This document shows positions 1 to 8,635 of a stretch of DNA of 45,913 nucleotides, in pieces. The notes below the pieces were generated by a model. It had not been told where the DNA came from, searched no databases, and saw only the letters and a program-made list of their open reading frames with translations. The translations under genes were made by a program, and so were the position numbers. Source of the DNA: Sterolibacterium sp964500605. GTDB taxonomy: Bacteria; Pseudomonadota; Gammaproteobacteria; Burkholderiales; Rhodocyclaceae. The first letter of the stretch is position 1. Each line of letters starts with the position of its first letter. Where the stretch lies: NCBI GenBank assembly GCA_964500605.1, contig CAZCOS010000010.1, forward strand, positions 1 to 45,913, given 5' to 3'.

Positions 1-41
1 GCCTTTTTACAAACGTAATGCACAGAACGCACAGGAAAATC

Positions 42-989
42 ATGGCACGCTGGACTGAACAGGAAATTCCCGACCTCGCAGGAAAACGTGCACTGGTCAC
101 CGGCGCGGCCAGTGGCATCGGCTATGAAGCGGCACGCGGGCTCGCCCTGCATGGGGCCGAAGTATTCCTGGCTGACCGCAACGAACAGGGCGGTGCCGAG
201 GCCATCCGGAAAATCCACGCCCTACGCGCCGATGCAAGGGTGCAATTCCTGTCGCTCGACCTTTCGCGCCAAAAAGCCGTGCGCGAATTCGCTGCCACCC
301 TGCTGGCCGAAGGCCAGCCGCTCGACATTCTCATCAATAACGCCGGTATCCAGCCCATCAGCGAACGCCGCACCAGCCCGGACGGCTTCGAACTCACCTT
401 CGGCATCGGGCATCTGGGGCATTTCACGCTCACAGCAGAACTTTTTCCCCTGCTGCTGAAATCCTCTGCACCACGCGTGGTCACCGTCTCCAGCCTCGTC
501 CATCGTCTAGGCACTTTCGACTGGAACGATCTCCAGATGGAAAAGAACTATTTCGCACAACGCCCCTACAACCAAACCAAGCTCGCCAACCTGCTTTTTG
601 CGCGCGAACTCCAACGGCGTGCCACGGCAAAGGGACTGCCGCTCCTGAGCCTGGCCGTGCACCCGGGGGTTTCTCGCACCAATATCGGTAATTCACGCAA
701 GGCTCTGGGTGAATATCACCTGCTCGACCACCTCATCAGTGGCGTGTTGGGAGTTGTCATGAAAGTTTTTGGTCAGTCCGCCGAAGGCGGCGGCTGGCCC
801 ACCCTCTACGCTGCCACGATGCCCGATGTCAGCCCCGGCGGCTTCTATGGCCCGGATGGTCTGGGCGAAACACGCGGTGCCCCCGCCCCGGCCAAAATCC
901 ATCGGGCCGGGCTGGACGACATCGCAGCCCAAAAACTCTGGGAAGTTACGGAAACACTGACCGGGGCCCGTTTCGTTGCCCTGGATTGA
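42..989 (+). CDS. Short-chain dehydrogenase/reductase (SDR), retinol-dehydrogenase-like
   Basis: A 315-residue NAD(P)-dependent oxidoreductase of the SDR superfamily; the substrate cannot be told from sequence. The Rossmann dinucleotide motif TGAASGIG lies at residues 20-27, NNAG near residue 100, a catalytic serine in the VSS segment near 149, and the YNQTK catalytic Tyr/Lys pair near 177-181. The length is typical of the RDH11-14-like group annotated in many proteobacteria. I chose the ATG at 42 over the in-frame ATG at 18 because an AGGAAA ribosome site lies just upstream and homologues generally begin a short stretch before the PDL-GK segment. It stands alone, ending 96 bp before the convergent tetR-type gene. 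The family call is firm and the role unknown. Confidence 0.9.
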   Translation: MARWTEQEIPDLAGKRALVTGAASGIGYEAARGLALHGAEVFLADRNEQGGAEAIRKIHALRADARVQFLSLDLSRQKAVREFAATLLAEGQPLDILINNAGIQPISERRTSPDGFELTFGIGHLGHFTLTAELFPLLLKSSAPRVVTVSSLVHRLGTFDWNDLQMEKNYFAQRPYNQTKLANLLFARELQRRATAKGLPLLSLAVHPGVSRTNIGNSRKALGEYHLLDHLISGVLGVVMKVFGQSAEGGGWPTLYAATMPDVSPGGFYGPDGLGETRGAPAPAKIHRAGLDDIAAQKLWEVTETLTGARFVALD

Positions 990-1085
990 GTTCGGAAATA
1001 CGGAGCTCTGGGGCTTCAGCGATGTCCTGCCGCTTTGGCCTCTGGATGGATGCTGAGAATTGGCGCATCTTGTTTTGTGGGATGG

Positions 1086-1838
1086 CTATCGTCCCGTCAC
1101 GGCGCGGATGATGAGCATGACGCTGTCGCGAAAGCGTTCTGGCTCGGCCAGTGCCACGAGATGCGGGGCCAGCGCGGCGATATTTGGAAAGGAATCGAGA
1201 GCAACCTGTTCGACGCTGCGCTTGCGTGAGGGCAAAGCCACCTGACTGTGCTCTCCCTGCCTCGACTTCGGGCCGAAAGAACCCTGGGCCACCAGACGAC
1301 GAGATTCCTCGTTCATCAACACCACGGAGCCGATCATGTTGGCCATCAGCAGATGGAAAAGCTGGGCGGATTGTTCCGGGCTTAAGCCCGCCCGCGCGAG
1401 AGTTTGCAAGATGCGTTCCATCGCGGTCAGGGCTCGCCCCCCCTGGTAAGATGCATCATCGAGCAGCGGCATGACGCCAGGATGGGCACACAACGCGGCG
1501 CGCATCCCGGCATAAGTGACATACACCCATTCTTGCCAGTCGTCTTCGTAGTGATTGGTGACGTCGTAATCGCCCACCACCAGATCGACCAGACCTTGTT
1601 CGATCTCGGCCTTGTTCCGGTAATAGCGGTAGATCGCCATCGCGGAAACACCCAGCTGCTCGGCGAGTTTGCGCACCGTCAGCCCCGCTAGTCCGTCGCG
1701 GTCGACGATATCCAGCGAAGTTCGAAGGATCAGGGCCTGGGAGAGTGTGCCGCGTGCAACCGCCGCGCGCCCGACGGCCTTGCCTGGTTTGCGCGGGGTA
1801 ACCAGCGGCTTGCTCAGGCTGCTTGCTGATTCACTCAT
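1086..1838 (-). CDS. TetR/AcrR-family transcriptional regulator
   Basis: A 250-residue one-component regulator. After a basic, Ser/Pro-rich leader, residues of about 35-80 form a TetR-type helix-turn-helix (GLAGLTVRKLAEQLGVSAMA, followed by IYRYYRNK). The rest is a mainly helical ligand-binding half resembling the TetR class C-terminal domain. The start ATG at 1838 overlaps the end of dps by 8 nt and has no Shine-Dalgarno of its own, which suggests translational coupling to dps. A longer frame reading upstream to 1919 would lie entirely inside dps and is not credible. Such regulators usually repress nearby genes, so dps or the facing SDR gene are natural but untested targets; the ligand is unknown. 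Confidence 0.88.
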   Translation of the reverse strand: MSESASSLSKPLVTPRKPGKAVGRAAVARGTLSQALILRTSLDIVDRDGLAGLTVRKLAEQLGVSAMAIYRYYRNKAEIEQGLVDLVVGDYDVTNHYEDDWQEWVYVTYAGMRAALCAHPGVMPLLDDASYQGGRALTAMERILQTLARAGLSPEQSAQLFHLLMANMIGSVVLMNEESRRLVAQGSFGPKSRQGEHSQVALPSRKRSVEQVALDSFPNIAALAPHLVALAEPERFRDSVMLIIRAVTGR

Positions 1839-2325
1839 CCAGCAGGCTGCGCAGCATCCAGGCCGTTTTTTCGTGCACGTCCATCCGCTGCGTGAGCAGG
1901 TCTGCCGTCGGCTGGTCATTGGCGGCCTCCACCAGCGGGAAAAGCTTGCGGGCGGTGCGCGCCGTGGCTTCCTGGGCAGCGACGAGATGACGGATCATGT
2001 CCGTGGCTTTGGGCACACCTTCGACTTCGTGGATGGAAGCCAGCTTGACGAATTCCTTGTAGGTTCCGGGGGCGGGAACTCCCAGCGCGCGAATGCGTTC
2101 GGCGATCACGTCCAGCGCATTCCACTGTTCGGTGTATTGCACCATGAACATTTGGTGCAGGGCATTGAACATCGGGCCGGTCACATTCCAGTGGAAGTTG
2201 TGTGTCATCAGATACAGCGTGTAGCTGTCGGCCAGCAGCGCGGAAAGACCTTTGGCGATTTTCTCGCGGTCGGTCGTGCTGATGCCGATATCGATGGCAG
2301 GGGTGGGAGATTTCTTGCTGGCCAT
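1831..2325 (-). CDS. dps: Dps-family DNA-binding ferritin-like protein
   Basis: A 164-residue mini-ferritin. Dps proteins form dodecamers that bind DNA and oxidise Fe2+ with H2O2, limiting Fenton damage. The intersubunit ferroxidase signature is intact: HNFHWNVTGP near residues 42-51, then LHQMF and the D..AERIRALG segment. The N-terminus is short and Lys/Pro-containing, compatible with DNA contact. The start at 2325 is supported by a GAAGGAG ribosome site; the longer reading (to 2358) lacks one. It lies 53 bp downstream of topB on the same strand and overlaps the tetR-type gene by 8 nt. OxyR or Fur control is common in the family, but I see no clear site here. Confidence 0.94.
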   Translation of the reverse strand: MASKKSPTPAIDIGISTTDREKIAKGLSALLADSYTLYLMTHNFHWNVTGPMFNALHQMFMVQYTEQWNALDVIAERIRALGVPAPGTYKEFVKLASIHEVEGVPKATDMIRHLVAAQEATARTARKLFPLVEAANDQPTADLLTQRMDVHEKTAWMLRSLLDE

Positions 2326-2378
2326 GATGAACACTCCTTCAGTGGTGAAAATCGTCAAGAGGTCTGCCGGGACCTGAC

Positions 2379-5000
2379 TCAGACCTGGGTTTTCTTGCGC
2401 GAACCTGCAGCCGCTTTGGTCGTGGCTGTTTTTGTCGCCGCGCTGCTCTTGCCGGCCTTGCTTGCCTTGGCAGCAGATTGTTCCGAAGCAGCTTCGGTGG
2501 CGGTTTCAGACTGAGCAGATTCCGTCTTTCCCGCACGGGCCTTGGGTGCGCGCGCCTCGAATTCGAAGCCGACCTTGCCGTCCTTGCCGCGCACGAGGTA
2601 GGCCGAGAATTTGCGGCGGGTGCGTGAGGAGACAAAATCCTTGAGTAGATCGGTCTTGCCTGCCCCCAGCAGCTTGTGCATCTGCTCACGCTCGATGGGC
2701 TGCTGAAGAATGATCTTTCCGGAGCGGAAATCGCAGGTACGAGCTGCGCCCGTGGATTTCTCGCAGACATAGGCCATGGCCGTTTCAAACACGCGGGCGG
2801 CACATTTCGGACAGTGGCCCAGTGATTCCTGTCCGTTGAAATCGACTTCCTCGGCTTCACTTTCGCTGTTGCCGAAATCGAATTCGGGTTGATGTTCGGC
2901 GTTGAGTTTGATGACCGCGGCAAACGGGCGGCCCATCTTGCTCCGGAAACCTTGCAGAGGACCGATGCTGCGCTCGGTCAGAAGCTGTTCGACTTCCTCA
3001 GGTTCATATTGGCGGCTGGCCACCACCTTCCACAAGGCATAATCGCAGGTCTTGCACTGGAATTTCTTGTAGTTTTCCTGCACTACGCCGCCGCACTTCG
3101 GGCAAGGTGCTTTGAGCGTACTAAAAGCCTCGTCGGGGAATTCACCGGTCTTGATGCGTTCGACCATTTCCTGTGTTTGGCCGATGATGTGCTCCATGAA
3201 CTCGCCCCGTGCGAGTTGTCCGCCTTCCATCTGTTTGAGCTTGTATTCCCAGTGGCCGGTCAATTCCGGCGAGCGCAGCTCATTGACGCCCAGACGGGAC
3301 AAGGCAAACAGCAGGGAATTGGCCTTGGCCGTTGGTTGTAGCTCGCGGCCGTTGCGATGGACATATTCTTCTTGAATCAAGCCTTCAATCGTCGCTGCGC
3401 GAGTCGCTGGCGTACCCAGCCCGCGTGCGGACATGGCATCGCGCAGTTCTTCGTCGTCTACCAGCTTGCCCGCGCCTTCCATGGCGGAGAGGAGGGTTGC
3501 TTCAGAAAAACGGGGAGGCGGCTTGGTCGCCAGGGTTTTGACCTCGATGTCGTTGCTCCAGACCCGCTCGTCCTTTTTCACCGGAACCAGCTGCGGGCCG
3601 GCATTTTTTTCACCCTTGCCATCCGCATCCTCGACTTGCGCTTCCTTGCCATAAACTGCCAGCCAGCCAGGGGTGACGAGCACCTTGCCCTCACTCTTGA
3701 AGGGTTCTCCTTCGACGCGGGTGATGCGGGTGGTGACGTTGTATTCCGCAGCGGGATAAAAAATGGCGAGAAAGCGTTTGACGACCAGATCGTAGAGCTT
3801 CTGTTCCGGCTCGGAAAGATGCTTGGGGGCCTGGGAGGTCGGTACGATGGCGAAGTGATCGCTGATTTTGGCGTTATTGAAAATGCGTTTATTCGGGTGC
3901 ACCCAGCCGTTTTTGAGAATCTCGCCCGCAAAGGGCGCGTAGGCCGAATCCCCCATGGCCTCCATCGCTTCCTTGACGTTGGACAGGTAATCCTCGGGCA
4001 GGCAGCGTGAATCGGTACGCGGGTAAGTCAGCACCTTGTGTTTTTCATACAGGGCCTGCGCCAACCCCAGTGTGGCCTTGGCGGAAAAACCAAAGCGGCC
4101 ATTGGCTTCGCGCTGAAGGGAAGTCAAATCAAATAACTGGGGCGATAGCTGGGTCGTTGGTTTGCTTTCTTCTTCAACCAGGCCGTGTTTTCCCAGACAT
4201 TTCTGGCGGATCGCTTCGGCGCGGGCTTTGTCCCAGAGACGCTCGGCACGAGCGTGCTCGTCTTCGCCCTTCTTGAATTTCTCGTCGAACCAGCGACCCC
4301 GATAAACCCCGGCCACGGCCCCGAATTCGGCTTCGACTTCCCAGTAATCGCGAGGCTGAAATGCGCGGATTTTCTCTTCACGCTCGACAAGAATCGCCAG
4401 CGTCGGCGTTTGCACCCTGCCTACGGGGGTCTTGTGAAAACCGCCTTCCTTGGAATTGAAGGCCGTCATGGCGCGGGTACCGTTGATGCCGATCAGCCAG
4501 TCGGCTTCGGAGCGGCATCGGGCGGCATCTGCCAGCGGCAGCATTTCCGCATCTGTACGAAGATGGGCGAAGCCATCACGGATCGCCCCTTGAGTCATCG
4601 ATTGCAGCCACAGACGACGCACCGGCTTGTCGGATTTCGCGTGCTGCGCGATATAACGGAAAATCAGCTCTCCCTCTCGTCCCGCGTCACAGGCATTGAT
4701 GAGACCGGTCACGTCCTTGCGCTTGATGAGGCGGGTGAGCAGCTTGAGCCGATCGGTGGTTTTGTCGATCGGGTTCAGCGTGAAATGCGGCGGAATCACT
4801 GGCAGATGGGCAAAGGACCATTTTCCGCGCTTGACTTCGTACTCTTCCGGTACGGTCAGCTCAAGCAGATGGCCGATGGCCGAGGAAAGCACATATTGCT
4901 CGCTCTCGAAATAATCCCCTTCTCGGGTGAAGCCGCCCAAAGCCCGCGCGATGTCCTGAGCGACGGAGGGTTTCTCGGCGATGATCAGTTGTTTACTCAT
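2379..5000 (-). CDS. topB: DNA topoisomerase III (type IA)
   Basis: An 873-residue type IA topoisomerase that cuts and passes single DNA strands, resolving replication and recombination intermediates. The Toprim domain has Glu9 in IIAEKPSVA and the acidic motif DAGREGE at 105-111. The catalytic tyrosine is Tyr326 in LTYPRTDSR. The C-terminal third carries a CPKCGG...CKTC zinc ribbon and a second Cys-containing module (CPKC...C...C). The protein ends in an Ala/Lys/Thr-rich basic tail of about 60 residues, as is common in betaproteobacterial versions, probably for nonspecific DNA contact. The gene follows smg and dprA on the same strand, a recurrent order in this class. No strong ribosome site precedes the ATG. 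Confidence 0.95.
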   Translation of the reverse strand: MSKQLIIAEKPSVAQDIARALGGFTREGDYFESEQYVLSSAIGHLLELTVPEEYEVKRGKWSFAHLPVIPPHFTLNPIDKTTDRLKLLTRLIKRKDVTGLINACDAGREGELIFRYIAQHAKSDKPVRRLWLQSMTQGAIRDGFAHLRTDAEMLPLADAARCRSEADWLIGINGTRAMTAFNSKEGGFHKTPVGRVQTPTLAILVEREEKIRAFQPRDYWEVEAEFGAVAGVYRGRWFDEKFKKGEDEHARAERLWDKARAEAIRQKCLGKHGLVEEESKPTTQLSPQLFDLTSLQREANGRFGFSAKATLGLAQALYEKHKVLTYPRTDSRCLPEDYLSNVKEAMEAMGDSAYAPFAGEILKNGWVHPNKRIFNNAKISDHFAIVPTSQAPKHLSEPEQKLYDLVVKRFLAIFYPAAEYNVTTRITRVEGEPFKSEGKVLVTPGWLAVYGKEAQVEDADGKGEKNAGPQLVPVKKDERVWSNDIEVKTLATKPPPRFSEATLLSAMEGAGKLVDDEELRDAMSARGLGTPATRAATIEGLIQEEYVHRNGRELQPTAKANSLLFALSRLGVNELRSPELTGHWEYKLKQMEGGQLARGEFMEHIIGQTQEMVERIKTGEFPDEAFSTLKAPCPKCGGVVQENYKKFQCKTCDYALWKVVASRQYEPEEVEQLLTERSIGPLQGFRSKMGRPFAAVIKLNAEHQPEFDFGNSESEAEEVDFNGQESLGHCPKCAARVFETAMAYVCEKSTGAARTCDFRSGKIILQQPIEREQMHKLLGAGKTDLLKDFVSSRTRRKFSAYLVRGKDGKVGFEFEARAPKARAGKTESAQSETATEAASEQSAAKASKAGKSSAATKTATTKAAAGSRKKTQV

Positions 5001-5077
5001 GCAGTCAGAGGAAAGGGAAGCAGCAGAAGCGGCGCATCATAAGCGTGCCATGTGATGACTGGCAAGAGCAGGAGGGG

Positions 5078-5557
5078 TCAATGGATGATGGCCGGTTCCT
5101 CATGGGGCGACAGCAGCTCTTCGAGCAAAAGCACGTCCAGCGATTCGATCGAGGAATGCTGACGCCAGAGCACCATCAGCACGATGATCTTGAGCTGAGC
5201 CAGCGGCACCTCCTCATCCTCCAGGGCCAAAGCGCCTTCGATGATGGTTTCACGCAACGTGGTGTCGATCACCCCCTGGCCTTCCAGGTAAAGCAGGAAG
5301 CTGCGGCAATCCACCGACAAACGGGATTGCTCAATATGGCTATATACCCGCAGGCCGCACGTGTCGTTGGAGGGCAGGGGCAGAATTTGCCCCACCCGGT
5401 GTTCCAGATTTTCCAGGCCTGACAGCCATTCCAGTGCGGCGGAAACTTCATCCTCTTCAAAACCGACCGCGGCCAGCTTTCGGGTGAGTACCGATGATTC
5501 CGGAAAAAATCCGGAATTGGCAAAGTTTTCAAAAAGGTATACGAGAACATCAAACAT
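5078..5557 (-). CDS. smg: Smg protein (DUF494 family)
   Basis: A 159-residue protein of the Smg/DUF494 family, whose molecular function is not established; the gene is classically linked to dprA (smf). The N-terminus MFDVLVYLFENF is the family signature, and the rest is acidic and helical with a C-terminal LLLEELLSP segment. I placed the start at the ATG at 5557, not the longer frame to 5584, because family members begin with this MFD motif. It lies 70 bp downstream of dprA and 77 bp upstream of topB on the same strand, so the three are probably co-transcribed. Family assignment is firm and function unknown. Confidence 0.9.
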   Translation of the reverse strand: MFDVLVYLFENFANSGFFPESSVLTRKLAAVGFEEDEVSAALEWLSGLENLEHRVGQILPLPSNDTCGLRVYSHIEQSRLSVDCRSFLLYLEGQGVIDTTLRETIIEGALALEDEEVPLAQLKIIVLMVLWRQHSSIESLDVLLLEELLSPHEEPAIIH

Positions 5558-5627
5558 GTTTTTATCCACGCCCCATGCGGGCAAAAAAAACGGGCTTGAA
5601 CCGCGAGTACGTCCGCCCTTGAATCCG

Positions 5628-6791
5628 TCAAACCAGACGCTGATAGCGACCGCCCGGCAGGCTGGCTACCCGACCTTCCAGCTCAAGCTGCAGCAGAATG
5701 GCAAGAACCGCCTGTGCCGTCAAGCCGCAACGTGCGACGAGAATATCCAGCGTGCAAGGATCATGGCCCAAACTCGCCAGCAGCCGTTCATTTTCCGAAT
5801 CGGCTTGCGAAATATCTTCCCCGGTTGAAACAGAAACCGGCGCAGGTGACAGGGCTGCAGAAGCAGCGGAGGTCGCACATTGGGCCGGCTCGAAGCGAAG
5901 CTCTTCCAGGACATCCTGGGCCGACTCGACCAGCTTGGCCCCTTGTTTGATGAGCTGATGGCAACCCTTGGCCAGGGGTGAATGGATGGAGCCGGGAATG
6001 GCAAAGACCTCCCGTCCGGCTTCGGTGGCCAGCCGGGCCGTAATCAGGGAGCCACTGCGCGCCGCCGCTTCGACCACCAGGCAGCCCAGCGAAAGACCCG
6101 CGATGAGGCGATTGCGGCGAGGGAAATTGCCGTTGATCGCGGGGGTACCGAGTGCGAATTCGCTGAGGATGAGCCCATCTTGCGCCAGCCGATGCGCCAG
6201 CGACTGATTGCGCGCCGGGTAGATGCGGTCGGCCCCTGTGCCAATGACGGCAATGGTCGAGCCGGATTGCCGGTCTCCTTCCTTTGCGGGCAAGGCACCG
6301 CGATGCGCCGAGGTATCGATCCCCAGAGCCAGGCCGCTGACGACGGTCAGCCCGGCTTTGGAAAAAGTGCTGGCAAACGCTTCGGCATTGGACAGCCCCT
6401 GCGGTGTGGCATTCCGGCTGCCCACAATGGCCAATGATGGGCGATTGAGTAATTCAATCCGACCTTTGGCATAAAGCAGGATAGGCGGGTCGTCCGTGCG
6501 AAGCAAGGCTTGAGGATAGTCGGCATCCGCCAGGGTCAGGATGTGATTGCCGGGGAGGCTGGCCCATTGCAGGGCGGCATCGACTTGCGCCAGCACCGTA
6601 TCGTCAGGCATCAGGAGCGAGGCGGCCGGATTTTCGCCCACGACACTGCGCAAGGCGGATTTTCCAACATGCCAGATGGACTCCGGCAAGTCGAACGTCG
6701 CCAGCAGCTTACGTTGGGCTTGCGCCCCCACGCCTTTCGCGAGGGCAAGCCGAAGCCAGGCAGCCAGGCCTTCGGCAGGTGGCGATTTCAT
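5628..6791 (-). CDS. dprA: DNA-processing protein DprA (Smf)
   Basis: A 387-residue DprA. The protein binds incoming single-stranded DNA during natural transformation and loads RecA onto it. An N-terminal helical region (residues 1-80) precedes the extended Rossmann fold containing VGSRNAT, the GLALGIDTSAH motif and FPRRNRLIAGLS, which mark the ssDNA-binding pocket. A Ser/Ala-rich linker leads to a C-terminal winged-helix domain (about 325-387). It follows the LysM gene by 27 bp and precedes smg. Presence of dprA alone does not prove competence, since it is also kept in bacteria not known to transform. Length and motifs are complete. Confidence 0.95.
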   Translation of the reverse strand: MKSPPAEGLAAWLRLALAKGVGAQAQRKLLATFDLPESIWHVGKSALRSVVGENPAASLLMPDDTVLAQVDAALQWASLPGNHILTLADADYPQALLRTDDPPILLYAKGRIELLNRPSLAIVGSRNATPQGLSNAEAFASTFSKAGLTVVSGLALGIDTSAHRGALPAKEGDRQSGSTIAVIGTGADRIYPARNQSLAHRLAQDGLILSEFALGTPAINGNFPRRNRLIAGLSLGCLVVEAAARSGSLITARLATEAGREVFAIPGSIHSPLAKGCHQLIKQGAKLVESAQDVLEELRFEPAQCATSAASAALSPAPVSVSTGEDISQADSENERLLASLGHDPCTLDILVARCGLTAQAVLAILLQLELEGRVASLPGGRYQRLV

Positions 6792-6818
6792 GGCGATCTC
6801 AAAAACGGGCCAGAAGAA

Positions 6819-7922
6819 TCAGGGGGATTTTGCGGCATCCCCCACAATCACCGGGCGCGTCACATTCATGACCAAGGCGTAGGAAACCCGTTCGAATACT
6901 CGGAAAACAAAGACCAGCCCGTAGCGTTCATCGGGAAGCCGATAGGTTTCCAGTTTGTCCTGAAAGCGGTTTTTGACCTCCACCCCGGCACGCGAAAGAG
7001 CCAGCACATGGCCCACCTCGACTCCATCCGCCGCACCCCGGGAGAGTGTCACGATGGAATGGGTTGCCCCCTCCTGCACGGCACCATAGACAGATATCAC
7101 CCGGCTTTCGATGGATTGCTCGGGCGCGTGAGGAAGATAATTGACGATAGACGGTGACGGGGCCGGAACGAGCCGGTCATTCTGGCCGATTTCCTGGGTT
7201 GATTTGATGATTTCCAGTGTGGCGGGCTCACCTTCCCGAACCAGACGCGCGCTGCCCAGATAAAACGCTTCGATGCCCAGCACCCGATTCGTTTCCGGGT
7301 CCACCAAGGGCTTGCCCGGACGATAGATCATCCAGACTGAAGATGCACGGGCATCGGAAAGCCCCGTGGCATACAAGATGTTGCCTGCACCGGTTACAAC
7401 GCGGTCTTCCTGGGTGGCCACGATGCGAGGAGCCTGATCGAGCTCGCCGGTTTCGATGATCAGTGGTTTGGACAGGAAAGGCTCGATGGCTTTTTGTGGA
7501 ATGCTGGGAATGGCCTCCAGATTGTTCTTGGCATAGATACGGGGGCCAAGCCGCTTCGTCTCTTGGCCGACGGGCTCGCCAATGCGCAGACGGGGCTGGG
7601 GGCCGCTGCGATCCAGATAGACGATCTGGCCCGGATAAATCCAGTGCGGATCACGAATCTGTGCCTTGTTGATCTGCCAGATTTCCGGCCAACGCCAGGG
7701 CTGTTTGAGGAAGAGGCCGGAAATGCCCCAAAGCGTATCCCCTTTCACGACCACATGACGATCCGGCGCATTGTCGGCCAGCTCCAGCACATTGCCTCGA
7801 TGCTGCGTCGCCTCCACGAGGGGTTGCGCATCCGATGAAGCAGGCAGCAGGGCTAGGCCCGAGCAAGCCAGAAACAGGGCGGATATAATTCGACGCTTCG
7901 TGGGTTTAGTCATTGCGTTCAT
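6819..7922 (-). CDS. Secreted LysM-domain peptidoglycan-binding protein
   Basis: A 367-residue exported protein of the LysM family found upstream of dprA in many betaproteobacteria. The N-terminus has a basic stretch, a hydrophobic core (ALFLACSGLALLPASSDA) and a likely signal-peptidase I site after SDA. One LysM domain follows at about residues 57-103 (VVKGDTLWGISGLF ... IYPGQIVYL), expected to bind glycan strands. The remaining 260 residues are beta-rich with no enzymatic motif that I recognise. It begins the leftward dprA-smg-topB run and is divergent from def. An ATG three codons in (7913) is an alternative start. A cell-envelope role is likely, the precise function unknown. Confidence 0.85.
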   Translation of the reverse strand: MNAMTKPTKRRIISALFLACSGLALLPASSDAQPLVEATQHRGNVLELADNAPDRHVVVKGDTLWGISGLFLKQPWRWPEIWQINKAQIRDPHWIYPGQIVYLDRSGPQPRLRIGEPVGQETKRLGPRIYAKNNLEAIPSIPQKAIEPFLSKPLIIETGELDQAPRIVATQEDRVVTGAGNILYATGLSDARASSVWMIYRPGKPLVDPETNRVLGIEAFYLGSARLVREGEPATLEIIKSTQEIGQNDRLVPAPSPSIVNYLPHAPEQSIESRVISVYGAVQEGATHSIVTLSRGAADGVEVGHVLALSRAGVEVKNRFQDKLETYRLPDERYGLVFVFRVFERVSYALVMNVTRPVIVGDAAKSP

Positions 7923-7947
7923 GGAGAGCTCTTTTCAGGAGTAAGCG

Positions 7948-8013
7948 TGGATGCAATCCTGTCCGCGTCAAAACCGGCCGACAGATAATGAATCGCGTGA
8001 GATTTTGCATCCA
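7948..8013. repeat. Inverted repeat in the divergent LysM/def intergenic region
   Basis: TGGATGCAA at 7948-7956 is repeated in reverse complement (TTGCATCCA) at 8005-8013, a 9-bp perfect arm pair separated by 48 bp. It lies in the 197-bp region between two divergently transcribed genes. The spacing would suit two operator half-sites or a DNA loop rather than an RNA terminator. No regulator is identified. Chance occurrence of a 9-bp pair is possible. Confidence 0.4.
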
Positions 8014-8119
8014 ATAGCTTAATTCGGCAACAGTTTCAACACACTTTTCATCATTGTTTTATCCGGTTTTCATCTCGAAACTTCCGCTCTGCGCACCAAA
8101 CCGACCTCAACGACACATC

Positions 8120-8635
8120 ATGGCCATCCTCCCCATCCTTCACTATCCCGACCCCCGCCTGCACACCCGGGCCAAGCGGGTGGAGGTCATCGACGACCAT
8201 CTCCGTCAGCTCGCCGCCGACATGGCCGAAACCATGTATGCCGCACCCGGCGTCGGTCTGGCTGCCACCCAGGTCAACCAGCATATTCAACTCGTCGTCA
8301 TTGATGTCTCCGAAGATAAAAACCAGCTGATGACCCTGATTAACCCTGAGATCATTGCCCGGGAAGGCGAATGTGAAGGTGAAGAAGGCTGCCTTTCGGT
8401 TCCCGGCGTTTATGAAACCGTCACCCGTTCGGAAACCGTCCGCCTGCGCGCGCAGGGGCTGGATGGCCAGACGTTCGAACTGGACGCTGATGGTCTGCTG
8501 GCGATTTGCATCCAGCACGAACTCGACCACCTTCAAGGCAAAGTGTTTGTCGAATATCTCTCGCGTCTCAAGCAGGACCGCATCAAGACCCGTCTTCAGA
8601 AGCAAGCCAGACACCACGAACGGGTCATCGCCTGA
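8120..8635 (+). CDS. def: Peptide deformylase
   Basis: A 171-residue metallo-hydrolase that removes the formyl group from the N-terminal methionine of new proteins. All three signatures are present: GVGLAATQV (motif 1), EEGCLSVPG with the metal-binding Cys (motif 2) and QHELDHLQG with the two His ligands and catalytic Glu (motif 3). I chose the ATG at 8120 (MAILPILHYPDPRL), the standard family N-terminus, over a frame opening at 8054. Its stop overlaps the fmt start by one base (TGATG), so the two enzymes that add and remove the formyl group are translationally coupled. It is divergent from the LysM gene. Confidence 0.97.
   Translation: MAILPILHYPDPRLHTRAKRVEVIDDHLRQLAADMAETMYAAPGVGLAATQVNQHIQLVVIDVSEDKNQLMTLINPEIIAREGECEGEEGCLSVPGVYETVTRSETVRLRAQGLDGQTFELDADGLLAICIQHELDHLQGKVFVEYLSRLKQDRIKTRLQKQARHHERVIA

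Noticed and set aside
1..21. Similarity of the window's first bases to the hemA leader at 26302-26322
   Set aside because: gcctttttacaaacgtaatg resembles gccttttttacaacgtcatg, but the match is short, needs gaps, and nothing upstream of base 1 is visible; chance is likely.
4185..5042. 285-codon frame antisense to topB
   Set aside because: Shadow frame over the Toprim-coding part of topB; no family features.
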